DNA from: Rhodoferax sp. | Lineage (GTDB): Bacteria; Pseudomonadota; Gammaproteobacteria; Burkholderiales; Burkholderiaceae_C | DNA: 64,000 nt | Assembly (NCBI RefSeq): GCF_030697375.1 | Contig: NZ_JAUYQD010000069.1 | Location: 1 to 64,000 of the forward strand | Direction of reading: 5' to 3' | In this document: piece by piece, positions 50,605-60,400 of the stretch | Numbering within the stretch: position 1 is the first letter of the stretch | Layout: every line of letters begins with the position of its first letter | Program-made: the position numbers and the translations under genes | Notes under the pieces: generated by a model | What the model was told of the DNA's origin: nothing | Seen by the model: only the letters and a program-made list of their open reading frames with translations | Databases searched by the model: none

Positions 50605-51915
50605 TCAGCGGCCGCCAGCAAGGGCTGTGGCCAGCCGAACGGCTTCCAGGCCGCTGCGCACCGCCCCTTCCAGCGTGGCGGGGTAGGGGCCCGCCACATA
50701 GTCGCCGCAGGCCAGCAGGCCGGGGGCAATGGCCTGGGCCGGGCGCACCAAGCCGGGGGTGCAGGCAAAGGTGGCGCGCTTTTCCACCACGGTTTGCACC
50801 GGCAGCAGCGCCAGGCCCAGTTGCACTTGGGCCTGCTCCAGCACTTGGCGTTGCAAGGCCTCGCGCTCCCCCGCGCTGGCGCTGACCACAAAGGCCAGCA
50901 GCCCCTGGGGTCCACCCAACTGGCCCCGGTCGAAGACGAACTGGGCGGGGGCATCCGTGGGGTGGCTGCGCAGGGCCAGCATGGGCTGGGACAGGTGCGC
51001 ACCGGGGGCGTAAGCGTAGACGGTGGCAATGGCCTCAAACTGCAAGGTCTGGGCTACAGCGGTCCATTGCCGCAGTGCTTTTGCTATCAATTCAGGAGCT
51101 GCTTGCGCATATTCCATAAGGGCTGAGGCCGCATTGGACGATGAAGTGGCCCAGAGGACGGCGTCAAACGGCGCACCGTTGATGCACCAGCGGCCCGAGG
51201 CGGTGCACGCCAACTGCTCCACCCGCGTGCCCAGCCGCACGCTGCCGCCCTGGGCCTGCACCCAGTCGGCGGCGGCCTGTGGAAACAGGCGGGCCAGATC
51301 GACCCGGGGCAAGAGCAGGTTGGAAGCGCCCTGGCCGCCCAGCAGCGAGTCTTTGAGCACGGTCAGGAACACCTGGCCGCTGGCCCGCTCGGCCGGGGTG
51401 TTCAGGGCCGAGACACACAGCGGGTCGATCAGGGTCTCCAACACCCGGGGGCTCAGCGTGTGGCACAGCTGGGCCACCGAGGTGCCTGGGGCGCAGGCAA
51501 AGCCTCCCAGTTGCCAGCCCGCAGCGGCCTTCAGCAAGGACCATTTGTCGGTCCAACTCCAGCCCACCGCCCCCAGAATGCCGCCCAAGGCGTCCAGCGG
51601 GGCGAACCAGCGCGGCAGCGCCAGGCCGGAGCCGTCGGGAAACTGCAGGGTGAGCGGCAGGCGCAGACAGGCGGTTTCGGGGTCCACGCCGACCTGGCGC
51701 ATCAGCCGCAGGGTTTCGGAGTAGGCCCCGATCATGATGTGCTGGCCGTTGTCCAGCACTACGTTTGAGCCATCGGGCAGCGTGCCCTGCAAGGCTCTGG
51801 CCCGCCCACCGACTGCGCGGGCTGCTTCAAAAACGGCAGCAGTGTGGCCCGCCTGCGTGGCCGCCACCGCAGCCGCCATTCCCGCCCAACCGGCACCGAC
51901 GATGGCGATCTTCAT
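50605..51915 (-). CDS. hpnE: Hydroxysqualene dehydroxylase HpnE
   Basis: A 436-aa FAD-dependent oxidoreductase that converts hydroxysqualene to squalene, the last step of the HpnCDE route. The N-terminal dinucleotide motif is IAIVGAGWAGMAAA followed by AVFEAARAVGGRARA, the central segment is VLDNGQHIMIGAY, and the C-terminal FAD site is ACGDYVAGPYPATLEGAV. The start at 51915 is set by the family motif; no ribosome-binding site is evident. A dispersed repeat copy (51079-51130) lies in-frame within it and encodes part of the MEYAQAAPELIAKALRQW stretch, so the enzyme has a locally altered sequence. Confidence 0.92.
   Translation of the reverse strand: MKIAIVGAGWAGMAAAVAATQAGHTAAVFEAARAVGGRARALQGTLPDGSNVVLDNGQHIMIGAYSETLRLMRQVGVDPETACLRLPLTLQFPDGSGLALPRWFAPLDALGGILGAVGWSWTDKWSLLKAAAGWQLGGFACAPGTSVAQLCHTLSPRVLETLIDPLCVSALNTPAERASGQVFLTVLKDSLLGGQGASNLLLPRVDLARLFPQAAADWVQAQGGSVRLGTRVEQLACTASGRWCINGAPFDAVLWATSSSNAASALMEYAQAAPELIAKALRQWTAVAQTLQFEAIATVYAYAPGAHLSQPMLALRSHPTDAPAQFVFDRGQLGGPQGLLAFVVSASAGEREALQRQVLEQAQVQLGLALLPVQTVVEKRATFACTPGLVRPAQAIAPGLLACGDYVAGPYPATLEGAVRSGLEAVRLATALAGGR
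51079..51130 (+). repeat. Dispersed repeat copy inside hpnE
   Basis: TTTTGCTATCAATTCAGGAGC, TGCTTGCGCAT, a variable tract and AAGGGCTGAGGCC. It lies entirely within the hpnE coding sequence, antisense to it, and keeps the frame open. Confidence 0.85.
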
Positions 51916-51945
51916 GGCGTGGGGGGCGCATGGAGTGCCGCCGGG

Positions 51946-51978
51946 CCGCCCCAAGGCACGAAAGCCCCCTTGGGGGGC
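51946..51978. repeat. Hairpin repeat between hpnD and hpnE
   Basis: GCCCCAAGG (51948-51956) and CCTTGGGGGGC (51968-51978) form a strong stem. The wider context (GGGGGGCAGCGA, then GAGCGTGGGGG) resembles an intergenic element I associate with Comamonadaceae genomes. It fills most of the 94-bp gap between the two genes. Confidence 0.6.
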
Positions 51979-52009
51979 AGCGACGACACGCAGTGCGGGA
52001 GCGTGGGGG

Positions 52010-52849
52010 TCACATCCGCCCCAGCGCCTGCACCTTCCACGCCAGCCAGAATTTGCGCAGGGGCGTGAGGCTGACGCGTTGGTGCAGCACCTGGAACTTG
52101 TCGCGTTCGATCTCGTTCAACAGGGCGCGGTAGATGCTGGCCATCATCAGCCCGGGCTTCTGGGTGCGGCGGTCTTCCGGGGGCAGCAGGGCCAGGGCTT
52201 CGTCGTACAGGCCTTGTGCACGCTGGGCCTGGAATTGCATCAGCGCGGTGAAGCGGTCGGAGTAGGTGCGCTTCAAAATCTCGTGCGCCTTGACGTCAAA
52301 CTGCTGCAACTCGTTCACCGGCAGGTAGATGCGCCCGCGTAGCGCGTCTTCGCCCACGTCGCGGATGATGTTGGTGAGCTGCAGGGCCTGGCCCAGTTTG
52401 TGGGCATAGGCGGTGGTCTGGGATTGCGTCTGGCCAAAGATGTTGGCGGCCACTTCGCCCACGATACCGGCCACCAGGTGGCAGTAGCGCTGCAGGCCGG
52501 GGTAGTCCAGGTAGCGGGTCTGGTTCAGGTCCATCTGGCAGCCTTCGATCACGGCTTGCAGGTGGCGCTGTTCAATCTGGTAGTCGGCGGCCAGAGGCAT
52601 CAGGGCCTGCATCACCGGGTGGCTGGGCTGGCCGGCATACGCTTTGGCAACTTCGCCCTGCCACCACGCCAGTTTGGTGGCGGCCACACCGGGATCGACC
52701 ATGTCGTCCACCACGTCATCGACCTCCCGGCAAAAGGCGTAAAACGCGGTGATGGCGGCGCGCCGGGGCTTGGGTAAAAACAAAAAAGCGTAATAAAAGC
52801 TGCTGCCCGAGGCGGCGGCTTTTTCTTGGACGTATTGCTCTGGATTCAT
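52010..52849 (-). CDS. hpnD: Presqualene diphosphate synthase HpnD
   Basis: A 279-aa squalene/phytoene-synthase-fold enzyme that condenses two farnesyl diphosphates to presqualene diphosphate. It has the first Asp-rich motif (FCREVDDVVDDMVD) and the second (LTNIIRDVGEDALRGRIYLP), both intact, and YLDYPGLQRYCHLVAGIVG between them. The start at 52849 (MNPEQYVQEKA) matches other HpnD proteins. It lies in order hpnC-hpnD-hpnE on the minus strand but is separated from hpnC by a 187-bp gap that holds a large inverted repeat. Confidence 0.94.
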   Translation of the reverse strand: MNPEQYVQEKAAASGSSFYYAFLFLPKPRRAAITAFYAFCREVDDVVDDMVDPGVAATKLAWWQGEVAKAYAGQPSHPVMQALMPLAADYQIEQRHLQAVIEGCQMDLNQTRYLDYPGLQRYCHLVAGIVGEVAANIFGQTQSQTTAYAHKLGQALQLTNIIRDVGEDALRGRIYLPVNELQQFDVKAHEILKRTYSDRFTALMQFQAQRAQGLYDEALALLPPEDRRTQKPGLMMASIYRALLNEIERDKFQVLHQRVSLTPLRKFWLAWKVQALGRM

Positions 52850-52879
52850 GGGGCGTATTGTCGCGGGCATTTAGGGTTC

Positions 52880-53030
52880 GTTACGTAATAACCAGTGCAT
52901 TTGGCCGTCGGATTTGGGATGCAGTGCTAGGCGCAAAGCGTGACATGTGGCTCTGCCACATGAGCGATTTGTAACGACGCAATGCGCCCAAAGCTGACGA
53001 GCCAAATGTGCATGTTATTGCGGAGCGAGC
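52880..53030. repeat. Large imperfect inverted repeat between hpnC and hpnD
   Basis: The left arm 52887-52918 (AATAACCAGTGCATTTGGCC and on) pairs with the right arm 52987-53019 read in reverse (AATAACATGCACATTTGGCT and on). Inside, a perfect ATGTGG/CCACAT stem sits at 52945-52950 and 52956-52961. The whole 150-bp stretch can fold as one long hairpin, which is typical of a MITE or structured intergenic repeat. Confidence 0.75.
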
Positions 53031-53036
53031 CCTTAT

Positions 53037-53936
53037 TTACATCCACAGGGCGCGCCACAGCATGAGAGGCGCGTCCCACCAGCGCAGCGTGGGGCGCTGG
53101 GTGAGGGTGGCAAAGTGCAGGGCCTCGATGCGGTCCAGAATGCGCAGGCCGCCTTGCACCACCAGGCGCAGCTCCCAGCCGGCCCGGCCCGGTATTTTGT
53201 GCACCAATGGAGCACCTTTTAGCATCCTAGCCCGCGCAGAATGTGCGCAGGCAGCTATTAATTTTGTAGCAAAAGTGGTTTGCCTGCGCGCCAGAAGGTC
53301 CTGCGGGTCCACGCCAAACTGGCTGCAGTCCTGCCGGGTGAGGTAGTAGCGGCCGCGCGGAATGTCCACACTCAGGTCTTGCCAGAAGTTGATCAATTGC
53401 AAAGCGGTGCAGATGTCGTCGCTCTCCCGCAGGGCCTGGGGCTCAGCCACGCCGTACAGGTGCAGCAGCAGGCGGCCCACTGGGTTGGCCGAGCGGCGGC
53501 AGTAGTCCAGCAGTTCGGCCTCATTGGCGTAGCCCGCCTGGTCGCGGGTTTTTTCGGTGTCTTGTACAAATGCGTCCAGCAGGTCGTGCAGGGCCTGCAC
53601 CGGCAGGCCGTGGGCGCGCAGGGTGTGCTGCAGCGGGCCAAACACGGCAGCCCAGCGGCCGCTGGGGTTGGTGCCCATGGCTGCCCCGCTGGCTTGGGCA
53701 AGGGCCGCCTGGGCGGTCGTGTTCAGCGCCTGGCGGTAGTCCTGCAGGTCTTGCAGCCGCTGCGCTGGCGTGGCGTCGCCTTCGTCGGCCAGGTCATCGG
53801 CGGTGCGGGCAAAGTGGTAAATGGCGGCAATGGGTGCACGCAGCTCGGCCGGGCACAGCCAGGACGCCACCGGGAAGTTTTCGTAGTGCTGGATCGGAGC
53901 GGGGGGCAGGGGGGCGGTGGGGGCGGGCACATGCAT
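53037..53936 (-). CDS. hpnC: Hydroxysqualene synthase HpnC
   Basis: A 299-aa squalene-synthase-fold enzyme that converts presqualene diphosphate to hydroxysqualene. Marks are HYENFPVASWLCP near the N-terminus, the first Asp motif HFARTADDLADEGD, YCRRSANPVGRLLL and the second Asp motif INFWQDLSVDIPRGRYYL. The start at 53936 is a choice among several Met codons; 53957 is also possible. A dispersed repeat copy (53226-53274) lies in-frame near the C-terminus and encodes TTFATKLIAACAHSARARML, replacing the expected sequence before the conserved GWELRLVVQGG. Function is probably kept. It is divergent from the PAS kinase at 54051. Confidence 0.92.
   Translation of the reverse strand: MHVPAPTAPLPPAPIQHYENFPVASWLCPAELRAPIAAIYHFARTADDLADEGDATPAQRLQDLQDYRQALNTTAQAALAQASGAAMGTNPSGRWAAVFGPLQHTLRAHGLPVQALHDLLDAFVQDTEKTRDQAGYANEAELLDYCRRSANPVGRLLLHLYGVAEPQALRESDDICTALQLINFWQDLSVDIPRGRYYLTRQDCSQFGVDPQDLLARRQTTFATKLIAACAHSARARMLKGAPLVHKIPGRAGWELRLVVQGGLRILDRIEALHFATLTQRPTLRWWDAPLMLWRALWM
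53226..53274 (-). repeat. Dispersed repeat copy inside hpnC
   Basis: On the minus strand: TTTTGCTACAAAATTAATAGC, TGCCTGCGCA, a variable tract and GCGGGCTAGG. It lies inside hpnC in the sense orientation and leaves the reading frame open. Confidence 0.85.
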
Positions 53937-54050
53937 GGGGAGGGATTTTGCCTGCATTCCGGGGGCACAGCCCCACATGCAGATGCCCCTGGGTTGCGCG
54001 GGTAGACTGGGACCTTTCGGGCAAAACAACAATCCCTATTTGGAGACCGC

Positions 54051-56177
54051 ATGGCCATTGACCTTGATTTTGGTGGTGAGTTGGCGCTGCTCATCCAAGG
54101 GGTTGACCAACTGGATATTGGGTTCACCGTGTTCGACCGCCACCTGGTGATGGTGGCGGCGAACCGGCGGTTTCAGGCACTTTTGAACTTTCCAGACCAC
54201 CTGTGCCGCCCCGGCACGACGATGGAGGACGCCTTGCGCCACAACGCCGCGCAAGGGGAGTATGGGCCGGGTGACGTTGAAGACCAGGTGCGCCAGCGCC
54301 TGGAGCTGTCGCGCCAGTTTTTGCCCCACCGGTTTGAACGCATGCGCCCCGACGGCACCATCATCGAGGTCTGCGGCCACCCTTTGCCCAGCGGCGGCAT
54401 GGTCACCACCTACACCGACGTCACCATCCCCCGCCAGCGTGAGCAGGCCTTGCGCGACCTGAGCGCCGAACTGGAGCAGCGGGTGGAGGCGCGGACCCGG
54501 GAGCTGCGCCACCGCGAGGCCGAGTTGGCCCGCAAGGCGGCGTTGCTGGAGTCGGTCATCAGCAATGTGAACCAAGGCATCAGTTTCATCAACGCCGATT
54601 TGGAGTTGGAGCTGTGCAACCAGAAATTTGCCGAGCTGTTGCAACTGCCTGCCGAGTTGTGCCAGCCTGGGATGCGGTTTGAGGAACTGGCCCGTTACAA
54701 CGCTGCGCGCGGCGAATACGGGCCGGGTGAGGTGGAGGAGCTTGTGCGCAGCCGTATGGAGGTGGCCAAAAAGTTTGTTCCCCACCGCTTTGAGCGTACC
54801 CGGCCCGGTGACGGCGTGACCCTCGAAATCACGGGCATGCCCACCCCCGACGGCGGCATGGTGTCCACCTACCTGGACATCAGCGAGCGCAAAGCCAGTG
54901 AGCACGCCTTGCGCCTGGAGCGTGAGCGCTTAAGCAGCATTTTGAAAGGCAGCAATGCGGGTGCCTGGGAGTTCAATTTCCAAACCGGCGAGGTGCGGGT
55001 CAATACGCGCTGGGCCGAAATGATCGGACACACGGTGGCGGAGCTGGCGCCGATCACCGTAGACACCTTGCTGCGTTTGTGCCACCCGGAGGACCTGGCC
55101 CTCGCCAACGCGGCGATTGCCCGGCATGTGAAGGGAGAAACGGAGTACTACCGCTGCGAGCACCGGGTGCGGCACAAAGAGGGCCATTGGATCTGGGTGA
55201 CCGCACATGGACAGGTTTCGGCGCGCACGGCGGATGGACGGGCCGAGTGGATTTCCGGTGCCCATCTGGAAATTACCGAGCGCAAGGAGGCGGAGCGCAG
55301 GATTCAGGAACTCAATGAAACGCTGGAAGAGCGGGTGGCCGAGCGCTCCACCCAGTTGAGCGAAGCCATGCAAACCCTGCACCATTCCCAGGAAGCGCTC
55401 GCCCGCAGTGCGGCCAAAGCGACCCTCGGCACCCTGGTGGCCAGTGTTTCACACGAGCTCAATACGCCCCTGGGCAACAGCTTGATGACGGCCAGCACCT
55501 GCGCCGACTTGGCCAAACGCTTTCAGCGCTTGGTGGAGTCCGGGCAGCTCAAGCGCTCGGACCTCAGCGCATTTGTGGGCGAGATCCGCGAAGGCAGTGA
55601 TTTGATTGAGCGCAATTTGCACCGCGCAGTCGAATTGGTGCGCAATTTCAAACAAGTCGCTGCCGACCAGGCCAGCGAGCAGCGCCGCTCGTTTGATGTG
55701 GCGGCGGTGGTCCGGGAGGTGCTGGACACCCTGCGGCCCAGTCTGAAGCTGCACTCGCACCAGGTGCGGGTCGAGATCGCGCAGGAGATGTGGATTGACA
55801 GCTTTCCAGGGGCATTGGGGCAGGTGCTGATCAACCTGATCAACAACGCCTACCTGCATGCTTTTGACGGCCGTGCCAACGGCTGTGTGCGCATTGCCGC
55901 CCAGGCGCAGGAGGGGTGGGTGGACCTGCGTATTTCGGATGATGGGGTGGGCATGTCACAGGCGCTTTTGTCGCAGCTGTTCCAACCCTTTTTCAGCACC
56001 AAAATCGGCCGTGGTGGAACCGGCTTGGGCATGACGATTGTTGAAAATCTGGTGAAAAAGACCCTGGGCGGAACACTGGCCGTGGCCTCGACATGCGGGG
56101 TGGGGTCCTGTTTCCATATTCGACTGCCCCAAGTTGCACCGCGCGACGGAGATTTGGGCTTCGACGCGTCCATTTGA
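54051..56177 (+). CDS. Soluble multi-PAS sensor histidine kinase
   Basis: A 708-aa kinase without membrane segments. Two tandem PAS domains of the same subtype (residues about 10-125 and 170-290) share HNAAQGEYGPGDVE and YNAARGEYGPGEVE and the PHRFER strand, so they arose by duplication. A third PAS domain (about 305-425) resembles the PAS_3 type. Coiled-coil linkers lie near 125-165 and 425-465. The H-box has His468 (ASVSHELNTPLGNSL), the N-box is NLINNAYLHAF and the G-box is GGTGLGMTIVENLV. Input could be redox or a small ligand. No response regulator gene is adjacent, so it is an orphan kinase. Confidence 0.93.
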   Translation: MAIDLDFGGELALLIQGVDQLDIGFTVFDRHLVMVAANRRFQALLNFPDHLCRPGTTMEDALRHNAAQGEYGPGDVEDQVRQRLELSRQFLPHRFERMRPDGTIIEVCGHPLPSGGMVTTYTDVTIPRQREQALRDLSAELEQRVEARTRELRHREAELARKAALLESVISNVNQGISFINADLELELCNQKFAELLQLPAELCQPGMRFEELARYNAARGEYGPGEVEELVRSRMEVAKKFVPHRFERTRPGDGVTLEITGMPTPDGGMVSTYLDISERKASEHALRLERERLSSILKGSNAGAWEFNFQTGEVRVNTRWAEMIGHTVAELAPITVDTLLRLCHPEDLALANAAIARHVKGETEYYRCEHRVRHKEGHWIWVTAHGQVSARTADGRAEWISGAHLEITERKEAERRIQELNETLEERVAERSTQLSEAMQTLHHSQEALARSAAKATLGTLVASVSHELNTPLGNSLMTASTCADLAKRFQRLVESGQLKRSDLSAFVGEIREGSDLIERNLHRAVELVRNFKQVAADQASEQRRSFDVAAVVREVLDTLRPSLKLHSHQVRVEIAQEMWIDSFPGALGQVLINLINNAYLHAFDGRANGCVRIAAQAQEGWVDLRISDDGVGMSQALLSQLFQPFFSTKIGRGGTGLGMTIVENLVKKTLGGTLAVASTCGVGSCFHIRLPQVAPRDGDLGFDASI

Positions 56178-56209
56178 GGTCTGTGCTCCGGGTGCGGGAA
56201 GGGGGCGGC

Positions 56210-56260
56210 TTGACAATCGTTCGCATTTCCAATAAATTACTAACCAGTTGGTCATTAGTA
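56210..56260 (+). promoter_or_regulatory. Sigma-70 promoter with palindromic operator before the RND pair
   Basis: TTGACA (56210-56215), 17 nt, then TAAATT (56233-56238) make a good -35/-10 pair. A 23-bp inverted repeat, TACTAA (56238-56243) and TTAGTA (56255-56260) with ACCAGTTGGT between, overlaps the -10 and start site. This is the usual design of TetR/AcrR-type repression of efflux genes. Confidence 0.7.
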
Positions 56261-56301
56261 TTTTTTTGGCCTCTTGTACCACCCATAACCCCCGTCGCAC
56301 C

Positions 56302-57447
56302 ATGCCTATCCAATCCTTTCCCACCGGGGCCATGCTCATCGCTGCTGCGCTGGTGCTGTCCGCGTGTTCCAAGCCAGCCCCCCCGGAGGAGCCAATCCGT
56401 GCCGTCAAAGTGGTCACCGTGGGGGTGGACAGCATGCACTCCGGGTCCGAATTCTCGGGCGACGTGCGTGCCCGCACCGAGTCGCGTCTGGGCTTTCGGG
56501 TGGGTGGCAAGATGGTGCGGCGTCAAGCCGAGCTGGGGCAGCGGGTGAAGACCGGCGATGTGCTGGCCCAACTCGACCCCCAGGATTTGAAGCTCGCCAG
56601 CGAAGCCTCGCGGGCACAGGTGGCGGCTGCGGTCACCAACCGGGACCTGGCGGCGGCCGATTTCAAGCGTTTCAAAGAATTGCGTGAACAAAACTTCATC
56701 AGCGGCGCCGAGCTGGAGCGGCGTGAAGCCACGCTGAAGGCCGCCCAGGCCCAGGTGGATCAGGCCCAGGCGCAAGCATCGGGGCAGGGCAACCAGGCGT
56801 CTTACGCGAATTTGGTGGCCGATGTCTCCGGGGTGGTGACCTCGGTGGATGCGGAGCCCGGTCAGGTGGTGGCGGCGGGCACGCCGGTGGTGCGCATTGC
56901 GCAGGACGGTCCACGCGACGTGGTGTTTACCGTGCCGGAGGACAAAGTGGCGCTGATCAAGACCGGCTCTGCGGTGGACGTGCAGGTGTGGTCCACCAAG
57001 GCGGCGCTCAAAGGCGTGGTGCGGGAAGTGGCCGCCAGCGCCGACCCCGTCACCCGGACCTTTGGTGTGAAAGTCTCGCTGGACGCCAAAGAAACCTTGG
57101 CGCTGGGCACCACCGTGACGGTGGCGCCGCAGGCCTTGGACCGCAGCGGAGTTCAAGTCATCAAGTTGCCGACCAGTGCGTTTCACCAGGTGGGCAAGGC
57201 CTCGGCCGTGTGGGTGCTCGACACCGCCAGCATGACGGTCAAACTGCAGCCGGTGCAAATTGCCACAGCCGATGGCAACGAGGTGGTGGTGGCCGCAGGT
57301 TTGCAGCCCGGCATGCGGGTGGTGACGGCGGGCGTGCATGTGTTGTCGCCCGGCCAGAAGGTCACCATTTACAAGGAAAAATCGGCTGTAGCCCCCGTAT
57401 TGTCTGCGCAAGCAGCTACAAATTCAATAGCGCCTGCAGCGAAGTAA
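56302..57447 (+). CDS. RND efflux periplasmic adaptor lipoprotein
   Basis: A 381-aa membrane-fusion protein with lipobox LVLSAC (Cys22), a biotinyl-lipoyl-like half-motif (SRLGFRVGGKMVRRQAELGQ), an alpha-hairpin (about 95-155), the second lipoyl half (YANLVADVSGVVTSVDAEPG) and beta-barrel and membrane-proximal domains. It bridges the RND pump to an outer-membrane channel. The start at 56302 gives a normal lipoprotein signal. The last residues (AVAPVLSAQAATNSIAP) are encoded by an in-frame copy of the dispersed repeat. No TolC-type gene is adjacent. Confidence 0.92.
   Translation: MPIQSFPTGAMLIAAALVLSACSKPAPPEEPIRAVKVVTVGVDSMHSGSEFSGDVRARTESRLGFRVGGKMVRRQAELGQRVKTGDVLAQLDPQDLKLASEASRAQVAAAVTNRDLAAADFKRFKELREQNFISGAELERREATLKAAQAQVDQAQAQASGQGNQASYANLVADVSGVVTSVDAEPGQVVAAGTPVVRIAQDGPRDVVFTVPEDKVALIKTGSAVDVQVWSTKAALKGVVREVAASADPVTRTFGVKVSLDAKETLALGTTVTVAPQALDRSGVQVIKLPTSAFHQVGKASAVWVLDTASMTVKLQPVQIATADGNEVVVAAGLQPGMRVVTAGVHVLSPGQKVTIYKEKSAVAPVLSAQAATNSIAPAAK
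57385..57431 (-). repeat. Dispersed repeat copy inside the RND adaptor gene
   Basis: On the minus strand: GCTATTGAATTTGTAGCTGC, TTGCGCA, a variable tract and ACGGGGGCTACAG. It forms the 3' end of the adaptor coding sequence, antisense to it, and is read through in-frame. Confidence 0.85.
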
Positions 57448-57454
57448 GGTTCCC

Positions 57455-60400
57455 ATGAAACAAGAACAACCCAAAGAGAGCTTCAACCTCTCCAAGTGGG
57501 CGCTGGACCATACGGCGCTGACCCGGTTTTTGATGATCGTGCTGCTGATTCTGGGCGCTTCGGCCTATTTCCAGCTGGGGCAGGATGAAGATCCGCCCTT
57601 CACCTTCCGCATGATGGTGGTGCGCACTTTCTGGCCCGGCGCGACGGCCCAGCAGATGGCGGAACAGGTCACCGACAAGATCGAGCGCACCTTGCAGGAA
57701 GTGCCCAACGCCGACAAGATCCGCAGCTACTCCAAGCCCGGTGAGTCCACCATTTTGTTCCAGGTCAAGGACTCGACCAAGGCCACCGACGTGTCCAACA
57801 TCTGGTACACCGTGCGCAAGAAAGTGGGCGATATGCGCCTGACCTTGCCTGGTGGTATCCAGGGGCCCTTTTTCAATGACGAATTTGGCGATGTCTACGG
57901 TGTGATTTACGCCCTGGAGGCCGATGGCTTTTCCAGCGCCGAAGTCAAGGCCTTTGCCGACGAGGTGCGGCAAAAGCTTCTGCGCGTCACCGATGTGAAC
58001 AAGGTCGAACTCTTTGGTGTGCAAGACGAAAAACTGTACATCGAAATCTCCCAAAAGCGGCTGGCGCAGTTGGGCCTGGACATGAACCAGGTGCTGGCCC
58101 AGTTGGCCCAGCAAAACGCCGTCGAAGGGGCGGGTGCGGTGCAAACGCCGCTGGATGTGGTGCAGGTGCGGGTCGGTGGGCAGTTTACGGCGGTGGATGA
58201 TTTGAGTGCCATGCCGATTCGGGGCAGTTCAGGCAACCAGTTGCGCCTGGGCGACATTGCCGACATCAAGCGCGGCTATGTGGACCCACCGGCGGTCAAG
58301 GTGCGCCACCAGGGCCAGCAGGTCATCGCGCTGGGTGTGTCCATGGCCAAAGGCGGCGACATCATCGCCCTGGGCAAGGCCCTCAAGGTGGCGACTGACA
58401 AGATCGGCACTACGCTGCCGGTGGGCGTGCGCCTGGTCAATGTGCAAGACCAGCCCAAAGCCGTGGCTAAGTCGGTTAACGAATTTGTGGCCGTGCTGCT
58501 GGAGGCGATTGTGATTGTGCTGGCCGTGAGTGTGATCAGCCTGGGCCTGCACAAGCGCAACGGCAACGTTTCCTGGTTGAAGCGTTACTACGTGGACATG
58601 CGTCCGGGGCTGGTGGTCGGCATCACCATTCCCTTGGTGCTGGCCGTCACGTTTTTGGGCATGCTGTACTGGGGTATTGGTTTGCACAAAATCTCCCTGG
58701 GATCGCTCATCATCGCGCTGGGCTTGCTGGTGGATGACGCCATCATTGCGGTGGAGATGATGGTGCGCAAGATGGAGGAGGGCTACGACAAGGTGCGCGC
58801 CGCCACCTTCGCCTATGAGATCACCGCCATGCCCATGCTGACGGGTACGCTCATCACGGCGGTGGGTTTCCTGCCGATCGGTATTGCCAAGTCGTCCACC
58901 GGCGAATACACCTTTGCCATTTTTGGGGTGACGGTGCTGGCGTTGGTGTTGAGTTGGATTGTGTCGGTCTACTTCGTGCCCTACCTGGGAACCCTGTTCC
59001 TCAAGGTCAAGCCCCATGGTGTGGGCGAGGCGTCGCACGAGCTTTTCGATACGCCGTTCTACAACACCTTCCGCAAAACCGTGAACTGGTGTGTGCAGCA
59101 CCGCTGGATCACCATTGGCGCCATGCTGCTGACTTTTGCGTTGGGCATTGTCGGCATGGGCAAGGTACAGCAGCAGTTCTTTCCCGATTCCAGCCGCCCC
59201 GAGGTCTTGCTGGATGTCTGGTACCCCGAAGGCACCGCCTTCGCCGCCAACGAAGCCACCACCAAACGCATTGAAGCCCGTCTGATGCAAGAGCCGGGCG
59301 TGGAAAGTGTGAGCACCTGGGTGGGCTCGGGCGTGCCCCGTTTTTACCTGCCCATGGACAATATCTTTCCGCAGAGCAACGCCTCGCAGTTCATCATCCT
59401 GCCCCAGGATTTGAAGCTGCGCGAGTCGATCCGCATCAAGCTGCCCGCGCTCATGGCGCAGGAATTTCCCGAGATCCGGGCCCGCGTCAAAATTTTGCCC
59501 AACGGTCCGCCCGTGCCCTATCCGGTGCAATTCCGCGTGGTCGGTGGTGAGCCGTCGGTGTTGCGCGAGCGCGCCGACGAAGTCAAGGCCGTGGTGCGCG
59601 AAAGCAGCAACATGCGGGGCGTGAACGACAACTGGAACGAGTCGGTCAAGGTCATGCGCCTGGAGGTCGACCAAGCCAAGGCGCGGGCCCTGGGGGTCAC
59701 CAGCCAGTCGATTGCCCAGGCCTCCAAAACCTTGCTGGCGGGCTCCACCGTGGGCCAGTACCGCGAAGGCGACAAGTTGATTGACATTGTGCTGCGCCAA
59801 CCCCTGGACGAGCGCAGTGCCATCACCGATATCGCCAACGCCTACCTGCCGACGGCGTCGGGCAAGTCGATTCCGCTGACCCAGATCGCCAAACCCACGT
59901 TCGCCTGGGAGCCCGGAGTCTTGTGGCGCGAAAACCGCGACTACTCCATCACCGTGCAGGGCGACATCGTCGAGGGCCTGCAAGGCGCCACGGTGACCGC
60001 CGAGCTGCTGCCCAAACTGCGCGCTTTGGAAGCATCGTGGAAAGCCAAGGACCTGGGGGGCTACCGCATTGAAGTGGCTGGAGCCGTGGAGGAAAGCAGC
60101 AAGGGCTCAGCCTCCATCGTGGCGGGCGTTCCCATCATGCTGTTCATCACCTTCACCCTGCTGATGCTGCAGTTGCACAGCTTCAGCCGCGCCATGCTGG
60201 TGTTTTTGACCGGGCCTTTGGGGATTGCCGGTGTGGCGGGTGCGCTGCTGCTGTCGGGTCGGCCTTTTGGATTCGTTGCTTTGCTCGGGGTGATTGCCTT
60301 GATGGGCATGATCCAGCGCAATTCAGTGATCCTGATTGACCAGATTGAGCAGGACCGTGCCAACGGCATCCCCGCCTGGGACGCCATTGTGGAGTCGGCG

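Noticed and set aside
58229-59983. A 584-codon open frame antisense to the RND permease
   Set aside because: His- and Gln-rich composition is what the reverse of a membrane-protein gene gives; no domain is seen.
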